Notes under the pieces: generated by a model
The model's database searches: none
What the model was told of the DNA's origin: nothing
The model's input: the letters and a program-made list of their open reading frames with translations, nothing else
NCBI RefSeq assembly: GCF_020216025.1
Contig: NZ_JAIWNC010000023.1
Coordinates: 124,001-188,000, forward strand
Source: Jidongwangia harbinensis
GTDB taxonomy: Bacteria > Actinomycetota > Actinomycetes > Mycobacteriales > Micromonosporaceae
Length of the DNA: 64,000 bases
Direction: 5' to 3'
In this document: positions 61,445 to 64,000 of the stretch, piece after piece
Position numbering within the stretch: position 1 is the stretch's first letter
Layout: each line of letters begins with the position of its first letter
Position numbers and translations under genes: made by a program

Positions 61445-61481
61445 TAACTACTTGTGAAGTGACATATTTCACGGGTAGTTA
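61445..61481. promoter_or_regulatory. 37-bp dyad overlapping a possible promoter
   Basis: TAACTAC-TT-GTGAA and TTCAC-GG-GTAGTTA flank GTGACATAT: twelve of fourteen positions pair. TTGTGA (61452) and TAGTTA (61476) would be -35 and -10 hexamers 18 bp apart inside the dyad, so a bound repressor would block that promoter. The regulator is unknown. Confidence 0.5.
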
Positions 61482-61699
61482 TCCGACATCTAGAGAATGT
61501 CCCATCTGAGTGGGCGGTGCGCCGCAATGCGGCGCAATCACCCTGCCGTCCTTTCAACAAGCGACTGCGGGGCAATGTCCATTACCAAACGTGACCGGCG
61601 GTGCCTACGGCCACTTCTGTTGACCGAGTGATTAGCCCCTGCTCATACGGATGGCGCCGGTACACCGCACGGACGCTGTCACGCTGTCCCTTCGGTTAG

Positions 61700-61727
61700 T
61701 TGACCCTGCGTAGCCGCTGGCTAGATT
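61700..61727 (+). promoter_or_regulatory. Sigma-70-type promoter candidate for the glycosyltransferase operon
   Basis: TTGACC (61700-61705) and TAGATT (61722-61727) are 16 bp apart, which would give a leader of about 75 bases before the ATG at 61810. Confidence 0.45.
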
Positions 61728-61809
61728 TGACGGCAGAAGCGAGCGACTTGCGTTTTCGTCCCCGGAAACCTCCGAATCTGTCGCCTCCGCCTCCTGAGAA
61801 GGGAATGAC

Positions 61810-62823
61810 ATGCAGAGTTCTTCGCCATCTGGCAACACGCCGGGTAACGGCCTGTCGTCACCGACCGTAAGTGTCGTCATTCCCACCCTCAACGAGGAGC
61901 GCAACCTTCCGCACGTGTTCGCGGGCCTTCCCGAGGGCATCGACGAGGTGGTCCTGGTGGACGGCGGATCGATGGACCGCACCGTCGCCGTGGCGCGCGA
62001 ACTGCGCCCGGACGTGGTCGTGGTGCAGCAGACCCGCACCGGCAAGGGCAACGCCCTGGCCTGCGGTTTCGCCGCCTGCACCAGCGACATCATCGTGATG
62101 ATCGACGCGGACGGCTCGACCGACCCGGCCGAGATCCCGCTGTTCATCGCGAAGCTGGTGGCCGGCGACGACTTCGTCAAGGGCTCGCGCTTCGACAAGG
62201 GCGGCCACAGCCACGACATCACGCCGCTGCGCAAGCTCGGCAACGACGGGCTCAACATGGTGGTGAACGTCCTCTTCGGAACGCGCTTCACCGACCTCTG
62301 CTACGGCTACAACGCGTTCTGGCGGCACGTGGTCCCGTCACTGCAGCTGCCGGACACCACGCTGCCCCGGCCGGACGACGGCAGCAAGCTCTGGGGCGAC
62401 GGCTTCGAGATCGAGACGATGATCAACATCCGCGCCGCGGTGGACGGCCTGAAGGTCGGCGAGGTGGGCAGCATCGAGCACCGCCGGATCCACGGCGAGA
62501 CCAACCTGAACACCTTCCGCGACGGCGCGCGGGTGCTGCGGACCATCTTCAGCGAGTACGGCCGGATGCGCCGTCAGCGCCGTACCGCCCGGCGTGACGG
62601 CACCGTGGTCGTCCGCCAGCGCACGGCCGCCGACGCCGACGCGGACGCCGCAACGGTCCGCCTCGAGCAGATCAACCGGAACACCCCGGCGGCCAACGCC
62701 CACCCGGCCGACCCGCGTTCCACCGGCGCGCACGTCAACCGCGGCGCCTTCCACGAGGTCGGCACCCGCCGCACCGACGACGTCAAGAAGCGGCTGCAGG
62801 CCCGCGCCGCCCTCGAGGACTGA
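61810..62823 (+). CDS. Family 2 glycosyltransferase (dolichol-phosphate-mannose-synthase-like)
   Basis: 337 residues, cytoplasmic. TVSVVIPTLNEERNLPHVFA is the GT-A start, EVVLVDGGSMDRTVAVAREL the nucleotide-sugar region, GKGNALACGFAACTSDIIVM followed by IDADGSTDPAEIP the DxD metal site, and GSRFDKGGHSHDITPLRKLG and DLCYGYNAFWR the acceptor-side loops. It probably transfers a sugar to a lipid or growing polysaccharide. The charged C-terminal 90 residues (RMRRQRRTARRDG...) may bind membrane. GAGAAGGGA lies upstream of the ATG. It is first in an operon with the next two genes. Confidence 0.9.
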   Translation: MQSSSPSGNTPGNGLSSPTVSVVIPTLNEERNLPHVFAGLPEGIDEVVLVDGGSMDRTVAVARELRPDVVVVQQTRTGKGNALACGFAACTSDIIVMIDADGSTDPAEIPLFIAKLVAGDDFVKGSRFDKGGHSHDITPLRKLGNDGLNMVVNVLFGTRFTDLCYGYNAFWRHVVPSLQLPDTTLPRPDDGSKLWGDGFEIETMINIRAAVDGLKVGEVGSIEHRRIHGETNLNTFRDGARVLRTIFSEYGRMRRQRRTARRDGTVVVRQRTAADADADAATVRLEQINRNTPAANAHPADPRSTGAHVNRGAFHEVGTRRTDDVKKRLQARAALED

Positions 62824-62873
62824 CCCACCCCGCATCGCCGGTCCCCCGACCATCTGCCGAGGAGCTCCCGCCC

Positions 62874-63833
62874 GTGCACACCCACCGACCGTCCGTCAGC
62901 ATCGTCATCCCGACCCACACCGAGGACCGCTGGTCGTCGCTCGTACGCACCGTCGCCTGCGCCAAGGCGCAGGTCTACACGCCAGCCGAAGTGGTGGTCG
63001 TGGTCGACCACAACCCGGCCCTGTACCGCCGGGCCCGCCGCGACCTGGCCGGCGTCACCGTGCTGGAGAACCAGTACGCCAAGGGCGTGTCCGGCAACCG
63101 CAACACCGGAGCGTTCCACACCCACACCGCGCTGATCGCGTTCATGGACGACGACGTGATCTCCGAGCCGGACTGGCTCGGTGCCCTCGTCGCGCCGTTC
63201 GCCGACCCCAAGGTGGTCGGCACCGGCGGCGGGATCAGCCCGGCGTGGGAGGGACCGGCTCCGCGCTGGATGCCCGAGGAGTTCCTCTGGGCGGTCGGCG
63301 GCTCGTACCAGGGGATGCCCACCGAGACCGCCCCGATCCGCAACGTCTGGTCGGCGAGCATGGTGGTGCGCCGCGAGACGTTCATGGCCGTCGGCGGGTT
63401 CCGCACCGGCTTCGGCAAGCTTGGCGGGCAGAACCGGCCCGAGGACACCGAGCTGTGCATCCGGATGAGCGCGGCCGGCGGCGGCCACTGGATGTACGTA
63501 CCCGGCGCGGTCATCCGCCACGAGGTGCCGGCGTCCCGCTCCACCTTCTCGTTCTTCCTGCGCCGGTGCTACGCGGAGGGGCGCGGCAAGGTGCAGATGG
63601 CCGGCCTGAACAAGACCACGGACAGCCTCGGCGCCGAGCGGAACTACCTGCGCTCGCTGCCCCGGGCCGTGGGCCGCAACCTCGCCGCGGCGTCGCGCGG
63701 CCGGGGCGTGGCACACGCGCTCAAGGCCGGCAGTGTGCTCGCCGGTGTCGCCGCGGCCGGATTCGGCGGCGCGGTCGAGACCGTGTCGACGCGGCGCACC
63801 GAGCGTCGCCCGGTGCTGGAGGCGACCCGATGA
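62874..63833 (+). CDS. Family 2 glycosyltransferase
   Basis: 319 residues. PSVSIVIPTHTEDRWSSLVR, NQYAKGVSGNRNTGAFHTHT and ALIAFMDDDVISEPDWLGAL (DDD metal motif) define the GT-A fold. VWSASMVVRRETFMAVGGF and GGQNRPEDTELCIRMSAAGG carry the ED catalytic-base motif. FFLRRCYAEGRGKVQMAGL is typical of polysaccharide-type GT2 enzymes. GTG at 62874 has GAGGAG upstream. It is 50 bp after the first glycosyltransferase, and its stop overlaps the next start (ATGA). Confidence 0.9.
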   Translation: MHTHRPSVSIVIPTHTEDRWSSLVRTVACAKAQVYTPAEVVVVVDHNPALYRRARRDLAGVTVLENQYAKGVSGNRNTGAFHTHTALIAFMDDDVISEPDWLGALVAPFADPKVVGTGGGISPAWEGPAPRWMPEEFLWAVGGSYQGMPTETAPIRNVWSASMVVRRETFMAVGGFRTGFGKLGGQNRPEDTELCIRMSAAGGGHWMYVPGAVIRHEVPASRSTFSFFLRRCYAEGRGKVQMAGLNKTTDSLGAERNYLRSLPRAVGRNLAAASRGRGVAHALKAGSVLAGVAAAGFGGAVETVSTRRTERRPVLEATR

Positions 63834-64000
63834 TCAACGGCGACGTGTGGACACCCGAACCGCGCGCGGAGACGATGCTCAGCGCGCCCGCCATCGAGCC
63901 CACCGGTGCGGTCCGGCCGGCCGCGGTGTACGACATCGACGTGGCCGACCCGCTGCCCACCGTCCCGGCGGTCGGTGCCGACGGCCGGCGGGTACGCCGG
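63830..64000 (+). CDS. Start of a further operon gene, cut by the window edge
   Basis: The ATG overlaps the preceding glycosyltransferase stop (ATGA) and the frame is open to the window end (57 codons). It begins MINGDVWTPEPRAETMLSAP and has a Pro/Ala-rich start. No family can be named from this much sequence; given its position it is probably another glycosyltransferase or export component. Confidence 0.65.
   Translation, partial: MINGDVWTPEPRAETMLSAPAIEPTGAVRPAAVYDIDVADPLPTVPAVGADGRRVRR

Larger units (their letters stand above)
61316..61809. promoter_or_regulatory. 494-bp AT-richer regulatory region upstream of the glycosyltransferase operon
   Basis: No gene is seen. It holds a 37-bp dyad (61445-61481), an 8-bp hairpin TGCGCCGC-AAT-GCGGCGCA (61518-61536), and a TTGACC/TAGATT promoter (61700-61727). 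The composition is clearly richer in A/T than the rest of the window. The promoter of the small Cys/His-rich gene should also lie here. Confidence 0.5.

Noticed and set aside
61452..61474. CRP-type site (TGTGA...TCAC) in the dyad
   Set aside because: The spacer between half-sites is 11 bases rather than 6, and the symmetry centre belongs to the larger 37-bp dyad.

Overview
The window is high-GC actinobacterial DNA with dense, tightly packed genes, many GTG/TTG starts and ATGA/GTGA gene overlaps. The gene set (ANTAR/PAS/PP2C signalling, SNF2 plus SWIM pair, DUF5990, spore-photoproduct-lyase relatives, GlgX, many GC-rich tandem repeats) suggests a Micromonosporaceae member, probably Actinoplanes-like. 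That assignment is inference from gene content, not a search result.

Layout. (1) 1 to about 7650 is the right-hand part of an integrative, probably conjugative, element: a sulfotransferase (possible cargo), a small protein, a TrbL/VirB6-like membrane protein, a T4SS-type pilin, a sigma-like DNA-binding protein, a repeat-rich non-coding block, a methyltransferase-like orphan, a hairpin cluster, a small protein and a large serine recombinase broken by a -1 frameshift. The recombinase reads straight into a host gene for a squalene/prenyl-cyclase-like toroid protein that has lost its C-terminal half. The junction near 7645-7665 is therefore read as an attachment site. (2) 7.6-21 kb is chromosomal metabolism and repair: serine hydrolase, GlgX, a PRC-barrel protein lacking its usual tail, two different spore-photoproduct-lyase-type radical SAM proteins, a small ATPase, a NUDIX hydrolase, a BKACE-family enzyme, an ANTAR-PAS-PP2C phosphatase, an orphan MazF-like toxin and 6-phosphogluconate dehydrogenase. 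Two tandem-repeat arrays lie here. (3) 21-37 kb is signalling and envelope: a membrane GGDEF-EAL protein, a CPBP protease, a histidine kinase fused to a second degenerate kinase with its response regulator, phosphoglucomutase, CopC-CopD, YaaA, a membrane FKBP, a mucin-like membrane protein and an MMPL transporter. (4) 37-50 kb holds an SDR with a zinc-ribbon N-terminus coupled to an EamA transporter, small enzymes, an amidohydrolase, and a likely five-gene minus-strand operon: esterase, ATP-grasp-like protein, DUF5990, SNF2 helicase, SWIM protein. (5) 50-61 kb holds an APC permease with a universal stress protein, a GntR/ABC/(frameshifted) permease/serine hydrolase operon, a DHFR-like reductase, a Ser/Thr kinase, a beta-propeller-like protein, a sulfotransferase and a 51-residue Cys/His-rich protein. 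(6) 61.3-64 kb is a long regulatory region with a large dyad and a promoter, followed by the start of a glycosyltransferase operon running off the window.

Two genes (recombinase, ABC permease) are broken by single missing G/C bases in GGG/CCC-type contexts. These may be true mutations or assembly errors. No tRNA, rRNA or CRISPR array was seen.
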